The notes under the pieces are model-generated. The model was not told the DNA's origin. It did not search any database and saw only the letters and a program-made list of their open reading frames with translations. The position numbers and the translations under genes are program-made. A stretch of 64,000 nucleotides of DNA. Source: Istiophorus platypterus. Lineage: Eukaryota; Chordata; Actinopteri; Istiophoriformes; Istiophoridae. The stretch spans positions 21,579,604 through 21,643,603 of the forward strand of contig CM029128.1 in assembly GCA_016859345.1 (NCBI GenBank). The letters are read 5' to 3'. Shown here piece after piece: positions 21,656-34,003 of this stretch (position 1 is the first letter of the stretch; every line of letters starts with the position of its first letter).

Positions 21656-23280
21656 ATTTCAAGCCTGGATGAAGAAAAAAAAATCCAAACAAAGTGTCAC
21701 CAAAGCCTGTGTTACATTATTTTTCTGGAGGGATATGTTTTATTTATGGAAGCAGCAAATGCAGACAGGCAGACACCATCATGGCTGAAAACTGATGCAG
21801 ATTCACAGTACCCCTGATGTCCACTAGGTGATGGCTCCATAAAAATCTCAACTGAACAGGATTGCATTCAAAATGCCCAAACTTCTCTCTTGAAATATAA
21901 TGTCAATATGTCTTTAACATAGGAGGTTAGAATCCTACTGAGGCTCTGAGTTCACTTTCTCTGTGTCATGATGGCAATTTGAGGATTAAGCTTAAAACAC
22001 TTAATGCACTCATCAATATTTTCATAGCTATCGTATAGCTGTAATTTTTTTATTGCTCATTGTTCTGCTGTTATGCCCCCTAACTTTTCTATTTCTGTTC
22101 AGTCACATAACTTTAATCAGTGCTGTAACTGAAACAAATCAATTATTTTGTAATTTTTTTACTTAAAATACTAAACCGAAAATGCCTTCAAAATTATGCC
22201 CTTTACCACACCAACAGTAATAAACCATGGCAGATAACTTTTCGTTGTTTTAACTTATTTGCTGTATCAGTGTCATCCTTCTGAGTTTGGTATAGTCCTA
22301 TTCAATCCTACTTTAAGTGCATGTAAATTAAGAGGACATGGCTTCATGAAACCTGGGGAGTTTGGGGCAGTAGGATATAGTATTAGCTGCCTACATTAGT
22401 GTTATTTGCCATATGTTGACTTCTCCTGTCAGTACCTTTACTGTTAGCACCCATTTGCCTTCTTAAATGAGTTGCCAGATTTGTTTTTTCAGATTTTATG
22501 ATACAGCTTTGGGTTCTAAAGACGGCTAATGCAGTGTACAGTTTTGGGCTGCATTTTACAGAGTGATTCCTACATTTCTTTCAGTGGAGAATGTAGGGAC
22601 CTTGCGGGAGAAGACCAAATGACATATCATTATTTATGTTTATTATTATTTATTTATTTTTCATAATTACATGCATTGTGAATTGGGGTTGGACCTAGGG
22701 TGTTGTAGCAAAGAGGCTGAAAACCTGACTCTTGTACCAGTTTTCTGAAAGGTATCAAATAATCCCCTTGGGAAATAGGCAAGGGTTCACCATATCAATT
22801 GTAGCTTAATAAAAAGTGTGTTTTTGAGGCATTTGCAAGATTGACAGATGTCTTGGCCTATGACAGACAGCCATGCTGGTTTCTGCAGACTGCACAGTTA
22901 TTGGGTTAGGGTTAGTGTTAGCAGTGAGCAGTAAACCTCAACTCCAGGCTTCAAAACAATCCTTCACAAACCTGTGGGTGATGTTGAAAACACTGTCCAT
23001 GTTTTTATTTTTTCAACACAATAGATGAATATATCTATAATAGTTAGAAATAGTTCATCTGATTCACTCATGTCCCTGAGTATCTGTAACCTTTCTTGTG
23101 AGAAAACAATATTGGAAAAATAATTGATTTAATAATACAATTTTCTGTCCTTAAAATTTCCGGTGACACTATCTAATTATAAAGGCATGTATAAAGAACG
23201 GTAAAATGTGAATGAAAGAAAACGCGTTAACCAGGTTATGTGTATGTGTTTGAGTAATACCACACAAAAACCCTCTCAGT
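21656..23280. other. Non-coding, no gene seen
   Basis: This is AT-rich sequence. The part 21656-21950 probably continues the family B repeat (for example 'ccactaggtgatggctcc', 'gattgcattcaaaatgccca'). I see nothing that supports an exon or RNA gene up to the hairpin at 23281. Confidence 0.5.
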
Positions 23281-23412
23281 CACATAGTGCAGGAAACCAG
23301 CACTGCAGTGGCCTCTACAGATTCATCACAGGTTCAAATGCTTGCCAAGTGAGTGCATAACCTGTGTTGAACCTGTAGAGGCCAGTGCAGCACTAGTTTT
23401 CTGCCCTGTGTG
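23281..23412. repeat. Long imperfect hairpin, 54-base arms, 24-base loop
   Basis: The left arm 23281-23334 (cacatagtgcagg...cacaggtt) and the right arm 23359-23412 are reverse complements at about 45 of 54 positions, with no gaps. Six of the nine mismatches are of G/A or C/T type, which would be G-U pairs in one strand's RNA. The centre of each arm shares an uninterrupted 'tggcctctacag'. It could be a small-RNA precursor or a miniature foldback transposon. No second copy is seen in the window. It lies about 3 kb upstream of the ier5l promoter. Confidence 0.85.
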
Positions 23413-24220
23413 ATTATTGTTTTTTACTGTTTCCTTATTCTCCCTCTGAGGTGGGACAGTGCTTATACAGCCTACAGAGAGTAACAAGATAATTATTTTC
23501 ATGGAGAATGAACCAAAAGTCAGGACAACATGAAACACCATCAGGATAAGATCAAGGCCATGCTGAAGGATTTCTGGAGGATGCCTGATTGTAATGTGCT
23601 CTATGACTGATAAAAGTATGATGCATTGCAGGACATAGGCTCATTTTTTTCTTCCAGATGGGGTAGCTGTTTACAAAGAGGAGTGTGCTTCAGAGGGTCC
23701 CTGTGATGCAACAAGTTTCCTACGATTTAATATATAAAGATCACTACTGGCTAGATAAAGTTTTGTTGGGGGTTATGGGGCTGAGATTCAGTGTGTAATG
23801 AAATAAAGAGCATTCTCACACTCAAGTGGCTTTCTCAGTAATAGAAGACAGCTCTGGGTCTGGGTATTTGGAATATCTGGAAATTATAAGTTTAAGAACA
23901 AAAACCCTCTTTTCAAGTACAGTGAGTTAAAAGGGAAAGAACACATATTTAACAACAGACCATGAAAAAAACCAAATACATAATGCATAGCAATGCATTG
24001 TAATAATACCCATGTAGCCACACTGTGACAAAAATCCCTAGGTATGAGTCTACCTGCAGAGTGATGGATGGAACTGGACCAACAGTAGATCTCCATACCC
24101 TCTTAACCCAAGTAGACATTTGCTGAAAGACTGTGTCACAGTTCAAATGAAATTGTCAGGCTACATTAAAAAGAAACATATTTTCTAAGTAATAGTGCAT
24201 CATTAGCAAACAGCTATTTG
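23413..24220. other. Non-coding, no gene seen
   Basis: I found no coding frame, repeat or RNA structure that I can support here. Confidence 0.5.
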
Positions 24221-24310
24221 TCCAGGTTTTGAGATGTTTGTGTTTGACATTTCTGCCTCAACTCTAGTACAATGAAGGTGAATGGAATTTGGTCTCACAG
24301 TCTTGAAAAA
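24221..24310. repeat. Dispersed repeat family B, fragment
   Basis: The segment carries 'tccaggttttgagatgtttg' followed by 'atttctgcctcaactctagtacaatgaaggtgaatggaatttggt'-like sequence. It is the same order of words as at 37470-37540 and in the 21.4-kb foldback copy. An A-run follows at 24306-24322. Confidence 0.6.
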
Positions 24311-24540
24311 AAAAAAAAAAAATGCTGTCATCAATTTTTGTACTTTATATATTATTTAAAACCAAAACTGTCTGCATGAAAATATTTTAATTTTTTTTTC
24401 TCACTCTTTATACGTCACTATTTGATAAACATTTAAACTCCTTGTTATGTAGAGTGGTTTTATAGTAAGTTAGTGATCTAAACTCAATATCTAAATGAAT
24501 AGTTTAACATTTTGATAATTACAATTTTTTTAAATTTTCA

Positions 24541-24790
24541 ATCCATGAGTGAGATGAGAAGATTGACACCACTATTTTACCTGTGCATTCAGTACAGAGC
24601 TGGAGTCAGGATGTGGTTATCTTAGCTTAGCATAAAGACCAGAAACAGAGGAAAATAGCGAGCTTGACTCTGTTCAAAGTTCATAAATGAACCTACAAGC
24701 TCCTCTAAAGCTCACTGGTTAACATGCTGTATCTCATGTGTTTAATCTGTTGTTCAAGAAAGACCTCTAGCATTCAACTCCCACTAGAAC
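24541..24790. repeat. Dispersed repeat (percomorph-type), one copy
   Basis: The words 'gagatgagaagattgacacc', 'tatcttagcttagcataaag', 'ctccaaagctcact'-like and 'acatgctgtatctcatgtg' occur in the order I know from a common percomorph interspersed repeat. This is recollection. There is no second copy in the window to compare with. Confidence 0.5.
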
Positions 24791-27700
24791 TACACATTGT
24801 TGCTTTTATATACCTGTTAATGTAAAGATTAAACTAATGAGCTAAACGTCAAATAGAATTGAATATTTGTGAAGTCTATGTTTATTTGCCTTAAACAGAC
24901 AATGTACTGACTGCACACGTGGTAGGCAACTCATTGGCTTTGTGCCTGGTGTGCCTCTGTGTGTTCATGTGACAGCTCAGACAGCCCATTCTCCCTCCTC
25001 GTTTCTCTCATCCATTTACATGTATGAAGTAGATTCTAAATCCCCAGGTTAGCCACAAATTCTCTGCTCTTGATAAATCTTTTTTAACTTTTGCTGTGGT
25101 TCTGCCTCATTTCACACACCCCAGGATAAATTTGCCTCTGAATCTTCCCAATGACTTTGTATACAATCACACTGTGTCTAAAATTTGCTTTGCATTCTGT
25201 CTTATCACACCTTTTAGAGGTGTTGTTATGTGTATTTTTGAACTTTGGACAGTCTTTATGCTAAATTAAGCTTTTATCCCACCCACAAACTTAATGCAGA
25301 CACGAGATTGATATTATATATAGACATACAATCTTGATTAAATCAGTCACAAATTATTACATTTTGGCAGGTGTGAGTGCTTTTGTTCAGGTTTTGTTTG
25401 TGTAACAAAAAGTTATTATTTTAATTAGGATAGCATACCTGTAGGCCTACTTCTACATATTTCATCCTATCTGTACATACATATTGTTAGCTACTGTTAA
25501 TACTGTTAATCCTGAAGAAGCATACCTTTCAAGGCCACATGAGGGTTTTTTTATTATTCATTTTCATTTAAAAAAATCCTACTTTCATTCCAATGCCATA
25601 CACTCCTCACATATTTTTCAGTTGCATTCCAGGCTCTTTCTATTTTCAGTCTTTCCTCATCGCATCTGCACTCCCCTGTTCCCAGCCGTCCTCCCACCCT
25701 TGTCCATTTTTCTCCATTCTCCCCTCATCTTTTCAGCTTCAATGGTCGATAGTCTCCGGCTCCTTTTAACACTCCTCTGCTTACTCCTCTGACATCCTCT
25801 TACTTTTAACCCCTCTGTTTCTTCTTAAGCATGTTTATTTCTTTCTTTGCGCATCAGACAGGGAATGCAGCATTGCACCACATTTGCAGATGTCAGCAAA
25901 ACAGATGCTGTTTTCTCTAAGCTTCCTTTGCATGCATGGTCAGCACTGGAGACCATAGAGGTAACTGCTGCTGCCACAATCCTATATCCTTACCCACAGT
26001 TATTACACTCATGCCTCTCTACTTTCTTGTTTGCATTTTTTAAATGTAGAAGACCAGAAATAATTAAATTACAGCAATGTACTTTCAAAAAGTAGGCAAT
26101 GAACTGTAAAAATTGGGAGCATGATGATTGATTGATGAGGACTTTAGTCTGTTTCTCCCACAATGAAGCTTGAGAGAGAGCATAATGCCTGATTTCTCCA
26201 TCCAATCCTGTATGTCTTTCATGCAAACATATAAGATTCTGTTGATATGGTTTTAATGAAGCTTTGGGGAATAAAACATTTGAGTGATTGGCCTAAGGGG
26301 AAACAGTGTTTGACTAATGCATATAATCATAAAAGATTAGGCAAAATATCTGCATAGTACTCCACTTTAAGTCTCTGTCATTTAAGGATGGATTATGTGT
26401 ATATTGCTTATTAGCAGCTGCCAATCAGAGTGAAATCAATATTAAAATCTTAAGGACTATTCTTTTAGTAGAGAAACACAGATTTTATTCAGGTAAACTG
26501 ACCCTTTAAGTAACTTGTTCAATAAATGGTCCAAGATATTTCAATGACAACTAAGTTCTCTGAAGCACAAGGGAAGAGGGGGAGTTTGGTACTCCAGATT
26601 ACAAAAAGTAGTAGATGATATAATGTAGGGTACAGCTACAGAAACATTACATTGATAACACCTGATGGTACTTGAAATTATTTTCTTTCTTTTTGCTTTC
26701 TTCTTTCTTTGGTCACTTGGGGAAAGCAGAGAATGCTGTACAGGTCAGATGACTATATTCACTAATAGAGTTAATATAACCAACATTTTAGCAAACAATC
26801 ACCTATTTACACATCCAGCTGACACAGAGTAATATTAGCATTCATCTTGGGGTTGTGTTGCTGGCCACCCGACGAAGTCCAGTATTCACTCCTTCTAGCA
26901 CTGTTTTGGGCTCCACATATCGTTTTGGGAAATATTTGTCTTTACATAACTCTATATTCTCTGGTTCTCTTACTTCTTTCTCAATTCAGATCTTTAGGAC
27001 AGACTGTCCAAACTGTTATTTGCAAGTGATCAGATTGGATTTGTATGTCCTGACATCACCCACCAATCTGCACCTGTTGCTGTGGTAATGAAATAAGTGT
27101 AGCTACGCTGGTAATGATCATTTTCAGTGCAGAAGCATGAGAAATGCAGGTCCATCATCTTGCCCTTCAAACAATTGCACTGTCAAATAATGGTGCAGAA
27201 CTTCTCAGTCGTCCTTCATAGGGCAAAAATACTATGCTCTCTGATAGTGCTATGCTAGTAGTAGCATGGATTCTTCTGCAAATTCTGTCACTCTGGATTT
27301 GATTGCATTGTTAGAGACACAAAAGACGCTTTAAAATCTAATCCAATCCATTTTTAAGGAATATGCCATTTAAAATAATGTACAATTTTCAACAATAATA
27401 TTTCCTAAAACTATGCAAATATGGTTCAACAATATGGCGCAGTGGGTTTTAGCGATAACTTATATCAGCAATTTTATTGACCAAATGTACAACCACAATC
27501 ATGCTAGAGCATGGCGCAGGAAAAAAATGAGGCTGGACAGGATTATAACTAGAACTGCAATATCAGCAGGTGGAGTTGTAATGATAGTGAGCTTCAGAAA
27601 AGGCCAACCACATCTACTCCTGTAATCGCCTTTGAAAGAGTAAGTACACCCAACCTTAAAACCCTGTTCATGCTGCCATTTAGCAGTTTCTGCATTCTCT

Positions 27701-28720
27701 GCCACACCCTAACCACAACACCTCACAGGCCATAATGTCACAGTTAAGCAAGGTTTAAAATGTAAACGTTCACACCTGACCACGGCCAACTGTGATGTTA
27801 AGAGTAGTCAAGATGCAACACATTGAAAACTTTCAACCCACAGAGGTCAGTACTTTCCCTAGATTACAGATTTAATGTTTCTTTTTGAAAGCAGTTTCAT
27901 AGTGGGACTTCATACTGAATTCTCTGGAGGCAACCTTTACTCTTGAAGAGCACTCCCAGCCAGTTGCTTTTGCTTTCTTGGCAATAAAATTGTACAATTG
28001 TATCTATATATTTTGCTCATCAAAATATGAAAACCCCTTAGGTGATTATAGTAATTTAGTAATGTTTAGTGGTAAATTAGCTGAAAATACTACTCAGGCA
28101 ATAGAATCTGAATCTTACATCAGAAGATTTAATTAATTAATAAAGTACTGCCACTGGTTAGCATAGATATGGGCAGCTAAAGGCATGGCAGATTGACACA
28201 CTGTTTAATTCCTGTTAGTAGCTGGAGGCCACAGGTATCTGATCAGCTGAGTAGAGGGTGACACAAGTTTATTTTTACTCCTGCCCCAACCCACTCCAAC
28301 AAAAATACTCCTGTCCCTTCCCAATCCCTGTGCTACTCTAATGAGGGCCGGTTGCTAGATACCTGTTTCTATTTCTTTTGCAAGGCCGAAGTCTGTCAGT
28401 TACAGTAAAAACAATAAATGTGTATCACACCATGCTTATTTCAGTTGAAATATAAAAAATGGCAAATATGGCATCTCATGTTGTATTTTGATGTGTTTAT
28501 ATACCACTAATGAATTATTATTACATTGCCATGGCAAGTATCAGAGTTTTATGATTATACAACTCTACTGTTACACTCTTAATATAGTAACAAAAAAATA
28601 CAACTTGCCAGGAAGCAGCACTGAGGACTGAGGAGTGAGGGACAGCCTATATAACACATTTTTATTTTTACTTCACTTGGCAAACCAGGTAGATATTTTA
28701 TGTGGAACTTTTTAAAACCT
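24791..28720. other. Non-coding stretch, no gene seen
   Basis: AT-rich sequence contains a C/T-rich patch at 25630-25810. A stretch at 26845-27130 (ttgctggccacccga...gttttgggaaatatttgtc) resembles another dispersed fish repeat. I looked for exons with paired splice sites on both strands and found none worth calling. Confidence 0.5.
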
Positions 28721-28724
28721 CTAG

Positions 28725-28990
28725 GGCTGCAGCCAACCATTTGTTTGATTATGCATTAATCTAAATTATTTTCCTGATTAACTGATTAATTGTTCAGTCA
28801 ATACAATGTCAGAAAATGAAATAGTGAAGAACATCTGCTGAAGCTCAAGTTGATGTTTCCAAATAATTTGATTTCTCCAATCAACAGCCCCCAAACCATA
28901 GTAACCCAAATTCATTGATATACTATCACATAAGCGTAAGACAAACAGCAAATACTCAAAATTGAGAGGTTGGTTCTAAATATTGTTAAA
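28725..28990. repeat. Dispersed repeat of the 'gggctgcaac' type
   Basis: It begins 'agggctgcagccaaccattt' and continues with 'gattaactgattaattg' and 'caatgtcagaaaatgaaa'. This is the order of a repeat I associate with teleost genomes. Class unknown to me; recognition is from memory. Confidence 0.5.
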
Positions 28991-29699
28991 CAACAAATCT
29001 AAGATTGAAATTTTTGCAGATTAATTTCCTTCTATTGAGAACAAAAAACACAATAGAATGACTAGCATTAAATTCATAATAAAGAAAATTGTGATTATTC
29101 ATATTAGAACTGCATATTTACATATAAAAATGGATCTATTTTTAATCATGATTCCCCACCCACCCACTCTTGTTGACTTTTTTCCTGTCTCATTCCAGTC
29201 ATGTGATCTATAATGAAATTGTCTCCCATCCCATGGGAATCGCACAGGAATCCCGTTACATGCCAGATTCCTGAAAAATTGTCAGCCTCTACAGCTGAGT
29301 GGGAATATGTTTCATGTCATATAAAGTTGTGAATGACATTATTGTTAATCTCACTTTTTAAAAGGTAACATCAACAACAATAACAGTACAGGGCGACAAA
29401 TTTTTGTTTTCTTACTGTATACAAAGCCAACTAAAAACACAGCCTACCTCTCTCTATTCTCTGTTTGCAAAATTCTGAATCTTAGCCCCAAGCCATGGTT
29501 CCTAATGAGGATATAAATCTTCATCATGAATCAAAGTTTCAACAATTTTCTTAATTGGCTGGTCACTGCAGTTTTGAGCAACCGTTACTCAAATAGAAAG
29601 AAAAAAGTACAACACAAGAAATGCAAGGAATCAAACATATCTTAGATATAGCCCTAAGTATCATTAGCCTAATTACATGAATCTATGGATGGCAAATTT
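28991..29699. other. Non-coding, no gene seen
   Basis: AT-rich sequence with a short tandem 'cacccacccac' at 29158. Nothing further can be supported. Confidence 0.5.
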
Positions 29700-29930
29700 C
29701 ACTCTGTCACTTTTACACTCTGTTAGTTGGTCCACCAATTTTGTCCAGACTGGAAACATCTCAACAAATGTAGGATAAACTACCAAGACATTCAGAGTTC
29801 CAAGAGGATGAATTCTAGTGGCTTTAGTGATCCCCTGAGTTTTCCCCTAGGTTTACATTTCTGGTTTTGAGTAAAATGTCTCAACAATAACAACAATTGT
29901 TGCCTCAACAACAACTGAAACAATTGTCGA
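29700..29930. repeat. Dispersed repeat family A, fragment
   Basis: It contains 'agacattcagagttccaagaggatgaattctagtggcttt'-like sequence followed by 'agtgatcccctgagtttt' and 'gagtaaaatgtctcaaca'. These are the family A words seen at 3960-4020 and, inverted, at 50500-50600. Confidence 0.55.
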
Positions 29931-30681
29931 TACATTTGGTATAGACATTCATGTTCCCCTTAGCAGAACTACATAAGAGGGATCCCTCTTCCAGGACAGA
30001 GAAACAGGAAATAGATTTTAAGTGTATAGACTAGAACAACAAAGTAGATTTAAGGAATGGACAATCAGGATAGCAACATTATAGATTGTAATATTAATGA
30101 GGAATATGATCTGGGAGGACACTAAGCAACTTCCAGGTACCAACAACAGGTAGGACTTGAGCCACATGACCTTCTCTCCGCCATAAAGACCGAAGAGGAC
30201 AGACTAAACAAACGTACAAAAATAAAGAAAAAGCACGTCAGTCATATACTTGGAAGAGGGAAACAGACATGCAAAGGGAGAGAGACAAGTATGAGGCTTG
30301 AATCCTGGAGGATGAAGTTGAGATTGAAAAATCTGGAATGAGGCACCAAAAGAGAGAGCTCCCAGGCTGGTCCAACACAGAGAGCCTGAGTGAAAAGAAA
30401 GAAAGGGAGAGAGAGAAGGAGAGAGAGAGGGAGAGACAGAGGGAAAGAGGGAAAGAGGGAAGCAAATGGACAGGACAATCATGTGCTTGACATAATAAAC
30501 AACAGATGGTTAGAGAGATGCAGCGACTATCAATGGTTTACAGTAATCTCGTCAGCAGGACAACATGGACTATATAAAACATTAAAGGTGTAAAAGATTC
30601 ATTGAGACCGACCCACTGGCAGGAAAATGATAACAGGTACCAGGCTGGAAGTAATCAAACAATAAGCCACTAACTGAAAGT

Positions 30682-31168
30682 TAATTCAATTCAATTTTAT
30701 TCATATAGCACCATATCATAACAGACATTATCTCAGGGCACTTTTCATATAGAGCAGGTCTAGACCAGACTCTTTATAGTTATTATTTACAGAGACCCAA
30801 CATTTCCCCCATGAGCAGCACTTGGTGACAGTAGCAATGAAAAACTCCCTTTTAACAGGTAGAAACGTTGAACAGATCCCAGCTCATGGTGGTTGGGGGG
30901 GGTGGTGGTGGTGGGTGGGGGGGGGGTCTGCCTCGACCGGCTGGTTGGAGGGAGAGAGAGACAGACAGAGAGAGAGATGGGGGCAGGATTTTAAGTCAGG
31001 ATTTAGAGTGTACCATAGCACAGAGACAGCACTGATATGAACTAGTTCTATGAAAGATGCCCTGAGAAAACTTCTGTTATGAATTGGCACTATATACATC
31101 ACATTGGATTGAACTGAATTGAATTGAATTGAATTGAATTGAATTGAATTGAATTGAATTGAATTGAA
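30682..31168. mobile_element. L2-type LINE 3' ends, two fragments with tails pointing outward
   Basis: The left part (30682-30960) is an antisense L2-type 3' UTR. It starts with the reverse of a GAATT tail (tcaattcaattttattcata) and includes 'gacccaacatttcccccatg' and 'ctcccttttaacaggtagaa'. It is about 90% similar to 33424-33665. The right part (31040-31168) is a sense 3' end (gccctgagaaaac...ttggcactatatac) ending in a (GAATT)n tail. The two ends are therefore inverted repeats of about 50 bases bracketing 450 bases. The G-run at 30895-30930 belongs to the left fragment. Confidence 0.75.
31105..31168. repeat. (GAATT)n tail repeat
   Basis: About twelve tandem gaatt units form the 3' tail of the sense-oriented L2 fragment. 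Pentamer tails of this kind are typical of L2-clade LINE insertions. Confidence 0.9.
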
Positions 31169-31199
31169 ATGTATTGATGGGAAAAGGCCTAGCAGCCTA

Positions 31200-32000
31200 C
31201 TGACTTCTTTTTAACTCTGGAGACTGACAGGAACCCTGTGTTCTGAGAGCAAACAGCATGGAATGGAATATACAGTTTTAGAAGACCAGACAGGTATTAA
31301 AGAGCATGTCCATTTAGTAATAAGTAAGACTTTAACCATGGGATTGTCAGACGGAATATTGGTTTTCCAATTTGAAGGAGTAAATACACCCAGCCTGAAC
31401 GATAGATCACTGCATACTCCAATCTATGGTACCAAAAGCTGCATTAAGATCAAATAAGATAAATACAGAAATTGAATCTGAGCCCATGGTAAGAAGAAGA
31501 ACATGCACCACTTTATTCAGTGCAATTTCAGTGGAGTGACAGGCCCTGAAGATGGACTGAAAAGGTTCAGAAAGATTACTGTAAGATATGTGGGCCTAAG
31601 GCCTCTAAAAAAAAACTCTAGTGTCTTTGAAAAAGGGAAGGTTAGAGACTGATTGATAATTACTATGATATAAGCTAAGAGATGGCTGCTTTTAAGTAAG
31701 CTTGGCTACACGGTTAAAAAGAAATCTAGAATTATGTTATTGTTACTTATTGGGTGAGAGAAATACGCTGCTCTAGTAGTGGAAAGAGCATGCTTGTAAT
31801 TCAGTACACACTTGTGCACCTGGAGTTAGGGGACTTCCAGTTCAGATTTTTGCCAAATGCGCCCAACCTCCTGTAGGTCAGCATAAGGGCACATGGTTTT
31901 CAGAGGTTGGGGATTTGGCATAACAGATGTGATAGGGAGAAACTCCTAAACCACTGTTCCACAAGACAGGATCACATGTTACACATGCAGTGAGTAGATT
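31200..32000 (-). pseudogene. L2-type LINE reverse transcriptase fragment, decayed
   Basis: On the - strand, 31545-31430 translates with STEIALNKVVHVLLLTMGSD and then SVFILFDLNAAF. This is the 'HSTETAL...VLLDLSAAFD' region of L2-type reverse transcriptase, which carries the first catalytic Asp. It lies behind the antisense 3' UTR at 30682, so it is probably the same element with its RT C-terminal part lost. Stops and shifts occur throughout. The body may continue to about 32600, where I can no longer recognise it. Confidence 0.65.
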
Positions 32001-32878
32001 CATTCAAAAACTGGGTCAGGTCAAAGATATCAGTAAGTGCCAGAAAGGCTTTACTTAGAGGATCAGAGCCTATTTCAGGTGATTTTTTAAATTTCATTTA
32101 ATTGGAATTTCATCAAAATGAGTAACAAGGTCTGCGAAGAATTCTCCAACTTCAAAATATTGTGAGTAAGGGCAGGTGGTCTGTTGAGTATCACAAGGTG
32201 GAATGGTCAGAGTCTGTTGCCCTAGACAAAGCAATTGAAGCTGATGGAGATGAAAAAAATAGTTCAAACAAGAGCCTCAAAAAAGTAAAATGCAATATCC
32301 AGTTTGAAAGTTAAATTGAAAATAGACTCGTTCATTAAGGAAACACCCACACTGCAACCTGATCAACATGGGAATTATACTCAGGGGAAAGCTTAATTTA
32401 ATGGTAAGAAAACATTAGGTTTAGAGGTACTATGTGTAGGGTGCTATGTGTAAGTTTCTGCTTTCGCTAAAAAGAAAACATTAGCATTAGCATTACTTAC
32501 TAGTCTAGAAGAAACTTTAGGAGTTCAGTGTCAAACTTCTTTCCATTAGGGCACTACTTCCTCATCCTCTCAATTTAGACGGAGGGCAGACTGGAAGCTA
32601 CAGTGTGTCACCATCGCAAAAAGCAGTAATAAAACAGATGTTAATGCTAACTTTGGCTTTGTAGCATAGTAAAAAGGTACATATAGCACATTTAAGCCAT
32701 GTCTACACATAAACCAATCATATCCAGATTATGCTCAAGAATCAAATAATTCATCAAGGCTTTAGTGGATGATCTGCTATTTATAAAACAAAATTAGAGA
32801 TTAGTAACTACCCAACTGCTAATGAAAGAAGAAGTTATTGTAACTCAAATACACATTGTCAAATCTGCCCATTAACCT

Positions 32879-33255
32879 CACATGTTTGATAAGAGTCCCA
32901 GATTGAAGATATCTACATTCCAACATTCAGTTATAGTCATAGTGTCACCTACTGGCAACAGGGAATTACTTTGATGTACTCCACTTAGCGGGTTGACCAA
33001 AACCATCTCAAATGAGGTCAGAAAATCTTTAAGATCTTGATGATGCTTTATTATGAAGCTGCTGAGTTTTAATTGAATTGCGTTACCTTGGTGGTATAGC
33101 AAATTTTGATGTTTGGCATAAAACTGAATTGTGGTAACTTGAACCACCTCAGATCTTTCCAAAATTCCACATATTTGATAAGATCCCAGCCTGAAGACCT
33201 CTGCAGGCCAATATTTAATCATAATAATAGCGCCACCTAAATTCAACAGAGTGTA
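32879..33255. repeat. Direct repeat, two copies of an 80-base segment about 288 bases apart
   Basis: The segment 'tttgataagagtcccagattgaagatatct...atagtgtcacctactgg' (32879-32960) recurs as 'tttgataagatcccagcctgaagacctct...atagcgccacctaaatt' (33167-33250). It may be two units of a local tandem duplication or an internal repeat of a dispersed element. A frame on the - strand spans both but shows no domain. Confidence 0.6.
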
Positions 33256-33420
33256 ACTCTTCAGTGACAGAAAACTAAAAAGTTTCATGAATGTGTTTAT
33301 ACTCAATATACAACAACCTAATTCATGTTTGTTGCCACATCTAGTGCCATATCTAGTGCCACATTTTGCACAAAGGAATTAATAAGAAAATGTGCAAGTT
33401 AAGTATGCACAACAGTTTCT

Positions 33421-34003
33421 TCTTCAATTCAATTCCATCTTATTTATATAGCACCATATCATAACAGATGTTATCTCAGGGTACTTTTCATATAGAGCAG
33501 GTCTAGACCACACTCTTTATAGTTATCATTTACAGAGACCCAACATTTCCCCCGTGAGCAAGAACTTGGTGATTGTGGCAACAAAAAACTTCCTTTTAAC
33601 AGGTAGAAACGTTGAACAGATCCCGGCTCATGGTGGTTGGGGGGGGGGTCTGCCTCGACCAGCTGGGCTGAGAGTGAGAAAGAAAGAGAGAGAGAGAGAC
33701 GGGGGCAGGAGGGAGGAGAGAGAGCATAGCATAATAATGGGACTAATAGCTATATATACTATAGTTATACTAACAGGGCTAATTTCACTAATAGGACCAA
33801 ATGAAATGGTATAAGCAGTAACCATAATAATTAAAGCAGTGGGTGTTGATCATGTGCATGGGGCAGTAGACGGTCTGCAGCCATGGATCCAGACTCAGTA
33901 GCATCAGAGGCAAAAAAACTGCAGAAAGCGACAAGAGGAAGAGGAGAGAGGAGAGGAAGCACAGAACTACAGGAGAAGGCTCGAGCTAATGCGGAGCCAC
34001 TTC
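33421..34003 (-). mobile_element. L2-type LINE 3' UTR, antisense
   Basis: Reading the - strand, this is the 3' end of the LINE whose RT fragment follows at 34003-34577. It shares about 90% of positions with 30682-30905, including 'tagagcaggtctagacca' and 'gtagaaacgttgaacagatc'. It ends at an AATTGAATTGAA tail at 33424. Confidence 0.75.

Noticed and set aside
30204..30482. Ser/Leu/Pro-rich - strand frames
   Set aside because: They derive from a purine-rich low-complexity stretch in three frames at once, which argues against coding.
32878..33306. 142-codon - strand frame
   Set aside because: Its internal duplication follows the DNA direct repeat, and there is no domain or start context.
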